From Streptomyces sp. DSM 110735 (GTDB lineage: Bacteria; Actinomycetota; Actinomycetes; Streptomycetales; Streptomycetaceae), in NCBI RefSeq assembly GCF_016482685.1, contig NZ_JACYHF010000001.1, positions 548,612-612,611 of the forward strand: DNA of 64,000 bases. The letters are read 5' to 3'. A program made the position numbers and the translations under genes. Shown here piece by piece: positions 25,337 to 33,547 of the stretch (its first letter is position 1; every line of letters begins with the position of its first letter). The notes below the pieces were generated by a model, which was not told where the DNA came from, did not search any database, and saw only the letters and a program-made list of their open reading frames with translations.

Positions 25337-26137
25337 TCACCGGCGCGGTTCCCAGCGGAACCACCGGTGTACAGCAAACACGGCCACGACGACCCAGGCC
25401 AGCGCGCCCGCGACAGCCGTCCCCGCCTGGTACGCGCTCATCGAACCGGTCAGACCGCCGCTCACCAGCCGCAGCGCCGGGGAGAGCGGCAGGAACGCGC
25501 AGACCCGGGCGAGTCCGTCGGGCATCACCTCGGCGGGGAACATGATCCCGGAGCCGATCATCGAGACGAACACCAGCGGCAGCGCGGTGACCTGGGCGCT
25601 CTCCACGCTCCGGGTGAAGGAGGCGGTCAGCGCTGCCAGCGCGGCGCTCAGCACCAGCCCCGCGAGGACCCCCAGCACCGTCAGATACGGCGCCTTCGGC
25701 GGTCCGGTGCGCAGCAGTACCGCGCAGCCCGCGCACAGCAGCAGCGCCTGGGCGAGACCGAGACTCACGGCGGGCACGGCGGTGCCGGTGAGGATCTCGG
25801 CGTCGGACAGCTCGCCCGTGCGCAGCCGCTTGAGGACGAGTTCCTCGCGGCGGGCGACGTAGGCGTTGACGAGCGCGGTGTAGACGGCGAACAGGAAGGT
25901 GAAGCCGAGAGCGGCGGTCAGCATGACCGCGCCGATCGTGAGCCCCGCCTGCCTCAGGTGCATCGTGTTCACCGCCCCGCGCAGGCTGAACGGCACGGTG
26001 AGCGGCACGATCAGCGCGGTGAGCACGACACCCCGATTGCGTCCGAGGAGGGCGAGTTCGGCCCGCGCGAGCGCGGTGAGCCGCTGAGCGGACGAAGGGC
26101 TCCGGTGCTCCGCCGCCGTGATGACCGTCCCGCTCAT
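25337..26137 (-). CDS. ABC-2 type transporter permease
   Basis: 266 residues with six hydrophobic segments and the ABC-2 signature region (VMPDGLARVCAFLPLSPALRLVSGG). ATGA overlap with the ATPase gene shows they form one exporter. The presumed substrate, as for relatives, is a lipid-like compound or antimicrobial. Confidence 0.92.
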   Translation of the reverse strand: MSGTVITAAEHRSPSSAQRLTALARAELALLGRNRGVVLTALIVPLTVPFSLRGAVNTMHLRQAGLTIGAVMLTAALGFTFLFAVYTALVNAYVARREELVLKRLRTGELSDAEILTGTAVPAVSLGLAQALLLCAGCAVLLRTGPPKAPYLTVLGVLAGLVLSAALAALTASFTRSVESAQVTALPLVFVSMIGSGIMFPAEVMPDGLARVCAFLPLSPALRLVSGGLTGSMSAYQAGTAVAGALAWVVVAVFAVHRWFRWEPRR

Positions 26138-27072
26138 GCCGCCGCCTCCCGCTCTCCGGCGATCCCGAGGAACGCCTCTTCCAGTGAGGCGGGGCGCACG
26201 TCCAGTCCGTGCAGGTCGACCCGGTTCCGTTCCGCCCAGGTCAGCACCCCGGTGGCGGCGCGCTGGAGTTCACGGGTGCTCAGCCGGACGGTCCGTCCGC
26301 TGACCTCGTGTCCGCACACGCCGAGTTCGTCCAGCGGCGGCAGATCACCGGGGAACCAGCCCTCGGGCAACCGGAAGGAGATGCGCGCGGGCCGGTCCGC
26401 GGTGACCTCCGCCGGGGTGCCCGAGGCGGCGATCCGCCCCTCGTGCAGGATCGCGAGCCGGTCGGCCAGGTCCTCGGCCTCGTGCAGATAGTGCGTGGTG
26501 AGCAGCACGGTGGTGCCCGCGTCGCGCAGGGCGCGCACCAACTCCCAGGTGTCCCGGCGCCCTTCGGCGTCCAGCCCGGTCGTCGGCTCGTCCAGGAACA
26601 GCACCTCGGGATCGCCGAGCAGGGCGAGCGCCAGGTCGAGGCGGCGCCGCTCGCCGCCGGAGAGCTGCTTGATCCGTACGCCGCTCTTCCCGGCGAGCCC
26701 GACCCGCTCCAGCACCTCCGCCTCCGGTCGCGCCCCGCTGGTGCAGCCCGCCCACAGGCGGGCGGTCTCCGCGACGGTGAGATCGGTGGGGAAGCCGCCC
26801 TCCTGGAGCATGACCCCGGTGCGGGGACGTACGGCGGCACGCTCGCGGTGCGGATCACGACCGAACACCCGCACCCGGCCGCCCGCCGGACGGGCCAGCC
26901 CCTCCAGCAGCTCGACGGTCGAGGTCTTGCCCGCGCCGTTGGTGCCGAGCAGGGCGAAGATCTCCCCGCGGTCCACGGAGAAGGTGACGCCCCGCACCGC
27001 CTCGAATCCGGTGCCGTAGACGCGCCGCAGGTCGGTGACCTCGATCACGTGCTCTTGCTCGTCGCTGTCCAT
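26134..27072 (-). CDS. ABC transporter ATP-binding protein
   Basis: 312-residue DrrA-like ATPase: Walker A GTNGAGKTS, signature LSGGERRR, Walker B LFLDEPTTGLD and the switch His in LLTTHYLHEAEDL. A C-terminal extension of about 90 residues is typical of drug and lipid exporters. First gene of the ABC-kinase-regulator operon, with a palindromic candidate operator 44-63 bp upstream. Confidence 0.94.
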   Translation of the reverse strand: MDSDEQEHVIEVTDLRRVYGTGFEAVRGVTFSVDRGEIFALLGTNGAGKTSTVELLEGLARPAGGRVRVFGRDPHRERAAVRPRTGVMLQEGGFPTDLTVAETARLWAGCTSGARPEAEVLERVGLAGKSGVRIKQLSGGERRRLDLALALLGDPEVLFLDEPTTGLDAEGRRDTWELVRALRDAGTTVLLTTHYLHEAEDLADRLAILHEGRIAASGTPAEVTADRPARISFRLPEGWFPGDLPPLDELGVCGHEVSGRTVRLSTRELQRAATGVLTWAERNRVDLHGLDVRPASLEEAFLGIAGEREAAA

Positions 27073-27115
27073 GAGTTCAGCGTCCCGGCGACGGGCGCGG
27101 ATCGGCAGTGCGCGC

Positions 27116-27135
27116 TGTCATCACCGGGGATGACA
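27116..27135 (-). promoter_or_regulatory. Candidate response-regulator operator
   Basis: TGTCATC and GATGACA form a 7-bp inverted repeat around six bases, followed by a further ATGTCA. It sits just upstream of the ABC-kinase-regulator operon, where a NarL-type regulator would bind. Confidence 0.5.
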
Positions 27136-27160
27136 AATGTCAGAAGGGCGAGGGCATACG

Positions 27161-27194
27161 AAAAGACCCCGGTCCAGTGGACCGAGGTCTTTTT
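27161..27194 (-). terminator. Terminator between the ABC operon promoter and tRNA-Gly copy 2
   Basis: AAAAGACC(C/T)CGGTCCA paired with TGGACCGAGGTCTTTT; U-tracts on both strands, so it can act in both directions. Confidence 0.8.
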
Positions 27195-27198
27195 CCCG

Positions 27199-27271
27199 AG
27201 CGGACGACGAGGCTCGAACTCGCGACCTCAACCTTGGCAAGGTTGCGCTCTACCAACTGAGCTACGTCCGC
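27199..27271 (-). tRNA. tRNA-Gly(GCC), copy 2
   Basis: Identical in body sequence to the copy at 23342-23417, but without an encoded CCA. Confidence 0.95.
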
Positions 27272-27350
27272 ACTGCTCCCGACCGGCTCCCACCGATCGG
27301 TGCGAGCACCAGCCTACCTGATCCAAAAGGATGCTTGTGACCGGTGCCAG

Positions 27351-27422
27351 AGCGGGTGACAGGAATCGCACACTGCGCCTCCCCCCTGGAAGGGGGGTGT
27401 TCTACTACTGAACTACACCCGC
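27351..27422 (-). tRNA. tRNA-Gly(UCC) with atypical D and T loops
   Basis: Acceptor GCGGGTG/CACCCGC, anticodon stem of five C-G pairs and anticodon TCC give a 72-nt tRNA-Gly. The T loop has GTGC instead of the near-universal GTTC, and the T stem pairs poorly in the normal register (CAGTG against CCTGT). A shifted register gives four pairs and a ten-base loop. The D loop has AG where G18G19 is expected. CCA is not encoded. Its acceptor and anticodon arms are intact, so it looks functional but specialised. Confidence 0.85.
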
Positions 27423-27573
27423 ACGGTCCTCGGGATTCGGCTTTTCGGCCTTGCCCCTCGGCGTGCTCCAGACATTAGCCGATCGGCAGGGGGGTAGCGC
27501 AAGTCGGTTCCCCCTGCGGACAGGTGAGCGACTCTCAGGGCCCGGTGGCCGGGCCCCGAGGAACCGCCACGGC

Positions 27574-27891
27574 TCACTGGGCGGCGCTGAACGCCTCGTA
27601 GACCTTCTTGGGGATGCGGCCGCGCGCGGGCACGTCCATCTTGTTCGCCTGCGCCCAGGCGCGGACCGCCGACGGGTCGGGGGCGACCTCGGTCTGCTTG
27701 TACGCCTTGCCCGAGCGGGCGCGCTTGCGGCCGGCCTCCACGTAGGGCGCGAGCGCCTTGCGCAGTTTCCTGGCGTTGGTTTCGTTCAGGTCGATCTCGT
27801 ACGACCTGCCGTCGAGCCCGAAGGCGATCGTTTCCGCCGCTTCCGAGCCGTCGATGTCGTCAAACAGAGTGACCACGACTTTTTGCGCCAC
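27574..27891 (-). CDS. lsrL: Lsr2-family nucleoid-associated protein
   Basis: 105 residues: N-terminal dimerisation domain (AQKVVVTLFDDIDGSEAAETIAFGLDG) and C-terminal DNA-binding domain with the RGRIP AT-hook-like motif that inserts into the minor groove of AT-rich DNA. Lsr2 proteins silence horizontally acquired and specialised-metabolism genes. Streptomyces have two; the copy next to purS is, from memory, the LsrL paralogue rather than Lsr2 proper. A Lys/Arg linker (KALAPYVEAGRKRARSGK) joins the domains. Confidence 0.9.
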   Translation of the reverse strand: MAQKVVVTLFDDIDGSEAAETIAFGLDGRSYEIDLNETNARKLRKALAPYVEAGRKRARSGKAYKQTEVAPDPSAVRAWAQANKMDVPARGRIPKKVYEAFSAAQ

Positions 27892-28201
27892 GAATATCGG
27901 TCCCTTCGTGCGGCACGTTGATACGGCTCACCGGCTACGACATGCCGAGTATCCGCTATTGCCAATTCATTTGTACAGCGCTCGGCAATGAAAGGGGAAG
28001 ACCCACTAAAACCGCCCGCGTGTCCGCCTTCAATAGATGTCGCGCACGGACTGGAGAACTTTCCCAGAAATTTTCGCGGGCGCACGTCTTCGACACCCGA
28101 TCGTGATGCGGGTCACGTACTTTCCTCCAACTCTACTCGCGTAGAAATTTTGTACGGGTAGTCTGAAGGAACCTGCTCAGCACCACACACCGGGAGTGCC
28201 A
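27892..28201. promoter_or_regulatory. AT-rich divergent promoter region lsrL/purS
   Basis: This 310-bp gap is clearly richer in A and T than its neighbours (for example GTAGAAATTTTGTAC near 28141). The purS promoter may use TAGTCT near 28169. The AT-rich tracts would suit autoregulation by the Lsr2-type protein. No gene seen. Confidence 0.5.
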
Positions 28202-28465
28202 GTGGCACGCGTCGTAGTCGACGTCATGCTCAAGCCGGAGATCCTCGACCCCCAGGGCCAGGCGGTCCAGCGTGCGCTGCCGCGTCTGGGTTTCGAAGGG
28301 ATCTCGGACGTCCGCCAGGGAAAGCGATTCGAGCTGGAAGTAGCGGGACCGGTCGACGAGGCCGCGCTCGCCCGCATCCATGATCTTGCGGAATCCTTCC
28401 TCGCCAACACCGTGATCGAGGACTTCACCGTCAAGGTGGAAGAAGTCGCGGGAGCGGCGGAGTGA
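28202..28465 (+). CDS. purS: FGAM synthase subunit PurS
   Basis: 87-residue small subunit that bridges PurQ and PurL in the three-part FGAM synthase. The sequence [21 protein letters not shown] is characteristic. I prefer GTG 28202, five bases after GGGAG, over the GTG at 28196. The stop overlaps the purQ start. Confidence 0.95.
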   Translation: MARVVVDVMLKPEILDPQGQAVQRALPRLGFEGISDVRQGKRFELEVAGPVDEAALARIHDLAESFLANTVIEDFTVKVEEVAGAAE

Positions 28466-29142
28466 CCGCTCGTATTGGTGTCGTCACATTTCCGGGAAGC
28501 CTCGACGACCGTGACACCCGGCGCGCGATCACGCTCGCCGGTGCCGAACCGGTCGCGCTGTGGCACAAGGACAAGGACCTGAAGCAGGTCGACGCCGTGG
28601 TGCTGCCCGGCGGTTTCTCCTACGGCGACTATCTGCGCGCCGGGGCGATCTCCCGCTTCTCGCCGGTGATGGAGTCCGTCATCGAGCAGGCGAAGGCCGG
28701 ACTTCCGGTCCTCGGTATCTGCAACGGCTTCCAGATCCTCACCGAGGCGCATCTGCTGCCCGGCGGGATGCTCGGCAACGACCACCTCCACTTCATCTGC
28801 CGCGACCAGAAGCTGCGGGTGGAGAACGCGGAGACCTCGTGGACCGGCGACTACCGCCAGGGCCAGGAGATCCACATCCCGCTGAAGAACATGGACGGGC
28901 GGTACGTCGCCGACGCGTACACGCTCGACCGACTGGAGGCGGAGGGCCGGGTCGTCTTCCGCTACCTGGACGTCAACCCCAACGGCTCGCTGCGCGACAT
29001 CGCCGGCATCACCAACGAGGCCGGGAACGTCGTCGGCCTCATGCCGCACCCCGAGCACGCCGTCGAGCCGCTGATCGGAACCGGCCGCACCGACGGTCTT
29101 CCGTTCTTCACCTCGATCCTCAAGAAGCTGGTCAACGCATGA
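28462..29142 (+). CDS. purQ: FGAM synthase glutaminase subunit PurQ
   Basis: 226-residue class I glutamine amidotransferase; catalytic Cys87 in LGICNGFQ and His/Glu in PHPEHAVE. It supplies ammonia to PurL. GTGA overlap with purS and ATGA overlap with purL make the three genes one coupled unit. Confidence 0.97.
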   Translation: MTARIGVVTFPGSLDDRDTRRAITLAGAEPVALWHKDKDLKQVDAVVLPGGFSYGDYLRAGAISRFSPVMESVIEQAKAGLPVLGICNGFQILTEAHLLPGGMLGNDHLHFICRDQKLRVENAETSWTGDYRQGQEIHIPLKNMDGRYVADAYTLDRLEAEGRVVFRYLDVNPNGSLRDIAGITNEAGNVVGLMPHPEHAVEPLIGTGRTDGLPFFTSILKKLVNA

Positions 29143-31397
29143 GCCGGACGCCTCTGGACACGGTCGAACACGCGACCGCCACCCCTGACGTCGAGCTGCC
29201 CTGGGCCGAACTGGGCTTGAAGAAGGACGAGTACGAGCGCGTGGTCGAGATCCTCGGCCGCCGCCCGACCGGCGCCGAGCTGGCCATGTACTCGGTGATG
29301 TGGTCCGAGCACTGCTCGTACAAGTCCTCCAAGGTCCATCTGCGCCAGTTCGGCGAGAAGGCGCCCCAGTCGGACGCCATGCTCGTCGGCATCGGTGAGA
29401 ACGCCGGTGTGGTGGACGTCGGCCAGGGCTACGCGGTCACCTTCAAGGTCGAGTCGCACAACCACCCCTCCTACGTCGAGCCGTACCAGGGCGCCGCGAC
29501 CGGCGTCGGCGGCATCGTGCGCGACATCATCGCCATGGGCGCCCGCCCGGTCGCGGTCGTGGACCCGCTGCGCTTCGGCGCCGCCGACCACCCCGACACC
29601 AAGCGCGTGCTGCCCGGCGTGGTCGCCGGAATCGGCGGCTACGGCAACTGCCTGGGTCTGCCCAACATCGGCGGCGAGGTCGTCTTCGACGCCTGCTACC
29701 AGGGCAACCCGTTGGTCAACGCCGGTGCCATCGGCGTCATGCGGCACGAGGACATCCACCTCGCCAAGGCGTCCGGCGCGGGCAACAAGGTCATCCTCTA
29801 CGGCGCCCGGACCGGCGGCGACGGCATCGGCGGCGCGTCGATCCTGGCGTCCGAGACCTTCGACGACGCCAAGCCGTCGAAGCGTCCCGCGGTGCAGGTC
29901 GGTGACCCCTTCCAGGAGAAGCTGCTCATCGAGTGCACCCTGGAGGCGTTTAAGGAGAAGCTCGTCGTCGGCATCCAGGACCTCGGCGCGGCGGGTCTGT
30001 CCTGCGCGACGAGCGAGCTGGCGTCCAACGGCTCCGGCGGCATGCGCGTCACCCTGGACGACGTACCGCTGCGCGACTCCACGCTCTCGCCCGAGGAGAT
30101 CCTCATGAGCGAGTCGCAGGAACGCATGTGCGCGGTGGTCGAGCCCGAGAAGGTCGACCGCTTCCTGGAGATCTGCGAGAAGTGGGACGTCATCGCCACC
30201 GTCATCGGTGAGGTCACCGACGGCGACCGGCTGGAGATCTTCTGGCACGGCGGCAAGATCGTCGATGTCGACCCGCGCACCGTCGCCCACGACGGTCCGG
30301 TCTACGAGCGTCCCTACGCCCGCCCCGACTGGCAGGACGCCCTCCAGGCCGACGACGCGAACAAGCTGCCCCGCCCGGCCACCCCCGAGGAGCTGCGCGC
30401 GCAGGTCCTGAAGCTGGTCGCGTCGCCCAACCAGGCGTCGAAGAAGTGGATCACCTCGCAGTACGACCACTTCGTGCAGGGCAACACCGTCCTCGCCCAG
30501 CCGGAGGACTCCGGCATGATCCGCGTGGACGAGGAGACCGGACTCGGCGTCGCCATCGCGACCGACGGCAACGGGCGCTACGCCAAGCTCGACCCGTACA
30601 CCGGCGCGCAGTTGGCGCTCGCGGAGGCGTACCGGAACGTGGCGACGACCGGCGCCAAGCCGCTTGCCGTCTCCGACTGCCTGAACTTCGGCTCGCCCGA
30701 GGACCCGGCGGTGATGTGGCAGTTCGCGGAGGCCGTGCGCGGTCTCGCCGACGGCTGCCTCCAGCTCGGCACCCCGGTGACCGGCGGCAACGTCTCCCTC
30801 TACAACCAGACCGGCGAGGCGGCGATCCACCCGACCCCGGTGGTCGCGGTCCTCGGCGTCATCGACGACGTCGCCCGGCGCACCCCGGTCGCCTTCCAGG
30901 AGGAGGGCCAGCTCCTCTACCTCCTTGGCGACACCTCCGAGGAGTTCGGCGGCTCGGCGTGGTCCCAGGTCGTCCACGACCACCTCGGCGGGCTGCCCCC
31001 GAAGGTCGACCTGGAGCGGGAGCGGCTGCTGGCCGAGATCCTGATCTCCGCCTCCCGCGACGGCATGATCGACTCCGCGCACGACCTCTCCGACGGCGGT
31101 CTGTTCCAGGCCGTGGTCGAGTCGGCGCTGCTCGGGGGGAAGGGTGCGCGGCTGATCGTCCCGGACGGTCTGGACGCGTTCACCTTCCTCCTCTCCGAGT
31201 CCGCGGGGCGCGCGCTGGTCGCCGTACCGCGCTCGGAGGAGCTGCGCTTCACCGACATGTGCGGCGCGCGGGGGCTTCCGGCCACGCGCATCGGTGTCGT
31301 GGACGGCGACTCGGTGGAGATCCAGGGCGAGTTCGCCCTCTCCCTGGCGGAGCTGCGCGAGGCGCACGAGAACACGATTCCGGCGCTGCTGGCGTAG
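29139..31397 (+). CDS. purL: FGAM synthase large subunit PurL
   Basis: 752 residues, the size of the short (three-subunit) PurL. It has [16 protein letters not shown] near the N-terminus, [21 protein letters not shown], and duplicated AIRS-type halves with VSDGGL. It converts FGAR to FGAM using ATP and ammonia from PurQ. A terminator follows. Confidence 0.97.
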   Translation: MSRTPLDTVEHATATPDVELPWAELGLKKDEYERVVEILGRRPTGAELAMYSVMWSEHCSYKSSKVHLRQFGEKAPQSDAMLVGIGENAGVVDVGQGYAVTFKVESHNHPSYVEPYQGAATGVGGIVRDIIAMGARPVAVVDPLRFGAADHPDTKRVLPGVVAGIGGYGNCLGLPNIGGEVVFDACYQGNPLVNAGAIGVMRHEDIHLAKASGAGNKVILYGARTGGDGIGGASILASETFDDAKPSKRPAVQVGDPFQEKLLIECTLEAFKEKLVVGIQDLGAAGLSCATSELASNGSGGMRVTLDDVPLRDSTLSPEEILMSESQERMCAVVEPEKVDRFLEICEKWDVIATVIGEVTDGDRLEIFWHGGKIVDVDPRTVAHDGPVYERPYARPDWQDALQADDANKLPRPATPEELRAQVLKLVASPNQASKKWITSQYDHFVQGNTVLAQPEDSGMIRVDEETGLGVAIATDGNGRYAKLDPYTGAQLALAEAYRNVATTGAKPLAVSDCLNFGSPEDPAVMWQFAEAVRGLADGCLQLGTPVTGGNVSLYNQTGEAAIHPTPVVAVLGVIDDVARRTPVAFQEEGQLLYLLGDTSEEFGGSAWSQVVHDHLGGLPPKVDLERERLLAEILISASRDGMIDSAHDLSDGGLFQAVVESALLGGKGARLIVPDGLDAFTFLLSESAGRALVAVPRSEELRFTDMCGARGLPATRIGVVDGDSVEIQGEFALSLAELREAHENTIPALLA

Positions 31398-31415
31398 GGA
31401 CCCGGAGGTGACGGA

Positions 31416-31449
31416 GGAGGCTCCCCGCCCGAGGGCGCGGGGAGCCTCC
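31416..31449 (+). terminator. Terminator after purSQL
   Basis: GGAGGCTCCCCGC / GCGGGGAGCCTCC hairpin followed by TTG. Confidence 0.85.
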
Positions 31450-31517
31450 TTGTTCCTACGGGGTCACGGTTCCTACGGGGGCACGCCGCCCGGGCGCCCG
31501 TCGGCTCGGGTGCCGCA

Positions 31518-31523
31518 TAGGCT
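31518..31523 (+). promoter_or_regulatory. -10 box of a leaderless gene
   Basis: TAGGCT 13 bases before the ATG at 31531, identical spacing to purD. Confidence 0.5.
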
Positions 31524-31530
31524 CACCGCC

Positions 31531-32247
31531 ATGCCCCCGGCCAAGAAACGCCCCCGCAGGTACGACCCCGCCAAGACCCGCGCGGCGGTCCTCGCCCAGC
31601 TCGGTCATGTGCGGGACGCCGTACGGGACCTCGACTCCGAGCCGGTGCGTGCGCTGACGGCGACGGTCGCCGCGTCTCTCTCCGAGGTCGGGCACGCCGT
31701 AGCCCGCTCGACCGGCGCGAAGCCGACGCTCACCCCGGCGGAGTGGTTCCTGGCACCGGGAGCGCGGCCGGGTGCGTCGGATTCCCCGTTGGCGGAGGTA
31801 GAGGCACGCCTCCGCGACCTCCTCGACACCCACCCCGCCGGACACCCCGTGGACGTCGGCTCCGGTGTCATGACCCTCGACGACTTCCTCGTCACCCGGC
31901 TCGTCGACCTGGTCCTGTGCGCCGACGACCTCACCACCCGCGGTCTCGACGTCCCCCTCGACCGCCAGGCTCTCGCCGCCGCCACCCGCGTCCTCGCCGA
32001 CACCCTCGCCCTGAAGTCCCCCGGCGCCTCCACCGAGGTCCGCGTACCCCCCTACGCCGTCGTCCAGTGCGTCCCGGGTCCCCGCCACACCCGAGGCACC
32101 CCGCCCAACGTCGTGGAAACGGCTCCCCTGACCTGGCTCCGCCTGGCCACCGGACGCCTGACCTGGCCAGACGCCCTCGCCCGCGCCGAGGTGAGCGCGA
32201 GCGGAGAGCGCGCGGACCTCTCGGGACTGCTCCCACTGCTGCCGTAG
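31531..32247 (+). CDS. Sterol carrier family / maleylpyruvate isomerase-like protein
   Basis: The 238-residue protein has a helical first half and the DDFLVTRLVDLVLCADDL segment typical of the MDMPI/DinB-like fold. A short C-terminal domain (APLTWLRLATGRLTWPDALARAEV) resembles the bacterial sterol-carrier tail. It commonly lies next to purL in actinobacteria. Its role is unknown; a thiol- or lipid-binding function is possible. Confidence 0.75.
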   Translation: MPPAKKRPRRYDPAKTRAAVLAQLGHVRDAVRDLDSEPVRALTATVAASLSEVGHAVARSTGAKPTLTPAEWFLAPGARPGASDSPLAEVEARLRDLLDTHPAGHPVDVGSGVMTLDDFLVTRLVDLVLCADDLTTRGLDVPLDRQALAAATRVLADTLALKSPGASTEVRVPPYAVVQCVPGPRHTRGTPPNVVETAPLTWLRLATGRLTWPDALARAEVSASGERADLSGLLPLLP

Positions 32248-32890
32248 CGGCAGCCCGCGCTCGCCGGGCCGTGGCGGAAGTCCGCGCCAGGCGAATGGTG
32301 GAGATCCGCGCCCGTCGGGCCGTCGCGGAATCCGCGCTTGCCCAGCCGTGGCGGAAGCCCATGCCGGGTCGGACCGTGAGGCTGCCCGGCTGCGGTGGAG
32401 CCGTGCGTGGGCCCACTGCTGTGGGGCTCCGCCCGCCTGGCCGTAGTGCAAGCCCGGGTCGCTGGCCGTTTCGCGAGCCGCGCAGGTGCGGCTGTGGCGG
32501 ACGCCGCGCCTCTTGGGCTTGGGGGAATCCGCGCCTGACCAGCCGCAGCGGAAGCCGTGCCGTCGGGCGCTGGCGGAACCTCCCGCTCGTCGGGGTGTGA
32601 GGGGCTGCGCCGGTCGAGTCGTCGCGGCTCCCGCCCCGTGTCCAATGCGCGCCGGCCTGCGCCAGCCGGACCGCACCGGAGGCATGCGCCCGCCGGGCCG
32701 TAGTGAACCCCGGCTCGCTCGCCGTAGCGGAAGCCCGCACCCGCTCAGCCGCGGCAGCCCCCCCGCCCCCGAGCCGTAGCGCAAGCCCGAGCACCGTCGG
32801 TCCGCGGCGGAACCGTGGCCACCCCGGGCGGGGACCCGCGCTCACCCGTCCGCCGCGGAACCTCCAGCCGTCCGCCCGCGTCGAACCGGT
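32248..32890. repeat. Degenerate tandem repeat field
   Basis: A 640-bp gap without a convincing gene. It is filled with at least a dozen diverged copies of a word close to GCCGTRGCGGAAGCCCGCGC, spaced roughly 26-50 bp, for example at 32270, 32325, 32350, 32565 and 32725. It starts right after the stop of the preceding gene and ends before the lipoprotein gene. All six frames are fragmentary or low-complexity. Confidence 0.6.
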
Positions 32891-33346
32891 ATGTATCGGC
32901 ACAAGCAGCGCATGCATCTGACAGCGGTCGCCGTGCTCGTCCCGCTGGCGGTGGGGTGTGGGACCGAGGGGGCGGGGAGCGGGTCGGTGGGACCCGAGCA
33001 GCCGGTGACCGGGGTGGAGTGGCGGGTGGACAGCATCACCGCGTCCAACGCCACGCTCCGCGCCCCCGCCGGAGCCCGGTTGCGGGTGGAGGAGGACGGG
33101 AGCGCGGGCGGGAACCTCGGGTGCAACAGCTTCGGCGCCCGGGCGACCGTGCGGGACGACCGGATCGCGTTCGGGGCGCTGCGGACGACCAAGATCGCCT
33201 GTGACCGCCCCCGGATGACCTTCGAGCGGGCGCTCGCCGCCGCGCTCGACCGGCAGACCCTCACCGCACGCACCGAGGACGGGAAACTCACGCTCACCAG
33301 CGGTCACGGGGAGCGCGTGAACCTCACCCGGATCACGCCCGATTGA
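32891..33346 (+). CDS. META-domain lipoprotein (HslJ-like)
   Basis: 151 residues. The N-terminus MYRHKQRMHLTAVAVLVPLAVGC is a lipoprotein signal with lipobox LAVGC, so the mature protein is anchored at Cys23. The rest is one META domain with GGNLGCNSFGA and a LTARTEDGKLTLT strand pair. META proteins are envelope proteins linked with stress tolerance in other bacteria. An inner ATG (MHLTAV) would still leave a signal. Confidence 0.85.
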   Translation: MYRHKQRMHLTAVAVLVPLAVGCGTEGAGSGSVGPEQPVTGVEWRVDSITASNATLRAPAGARLRVEEDGSAGGNLGCNSFGARATVRDDRIAFGALRTTKIACDRPRMTFERALAAALDRQTLTARTEDGKLTLTSGHGERVNLTRITPD

Positions 33347-33534
33347 TGTGCGACACCTCACTCGGGACACCCCGGCGGAGCCGCCCCGGACGCCCCGAAG
33401 CACCCCGCCGCGCCGGAAGTCGTCCGATACGCACCGCTGTGACCAGGCGAAACGGAAAAAGCACCAAGGTGATCGCGCGTCCGGGTTCGGCAGCCACTAC
33501 GTATCCCCAATTCGGAGCAACGGTCGGGCTCGCC

Positions 33535-33540
33535 TACACT
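33535..33540 (+). promoter_or_regulatory. -10 box of purF (leaderless)
   Basis: TACACT begins 13 bases before the GTG of purF, the same geometry as purD and the gene at 31531. Confidence 0.5.
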
Positions 33541-33547
33541 CGGAGCC

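Noticed and set aside
27351..27422. Calling the odd tRNA-Gly a pseudogene
   Set aside because: Acceptor and anticodon stems are perfectly paired and the changes are confined to interacting D and T loop positions, which fits specialisation better than decay; not proven.
28962..31367. An 801-codon minus-strand frame over purL
   Set aside because: Antisense shadow of a canonical purL.
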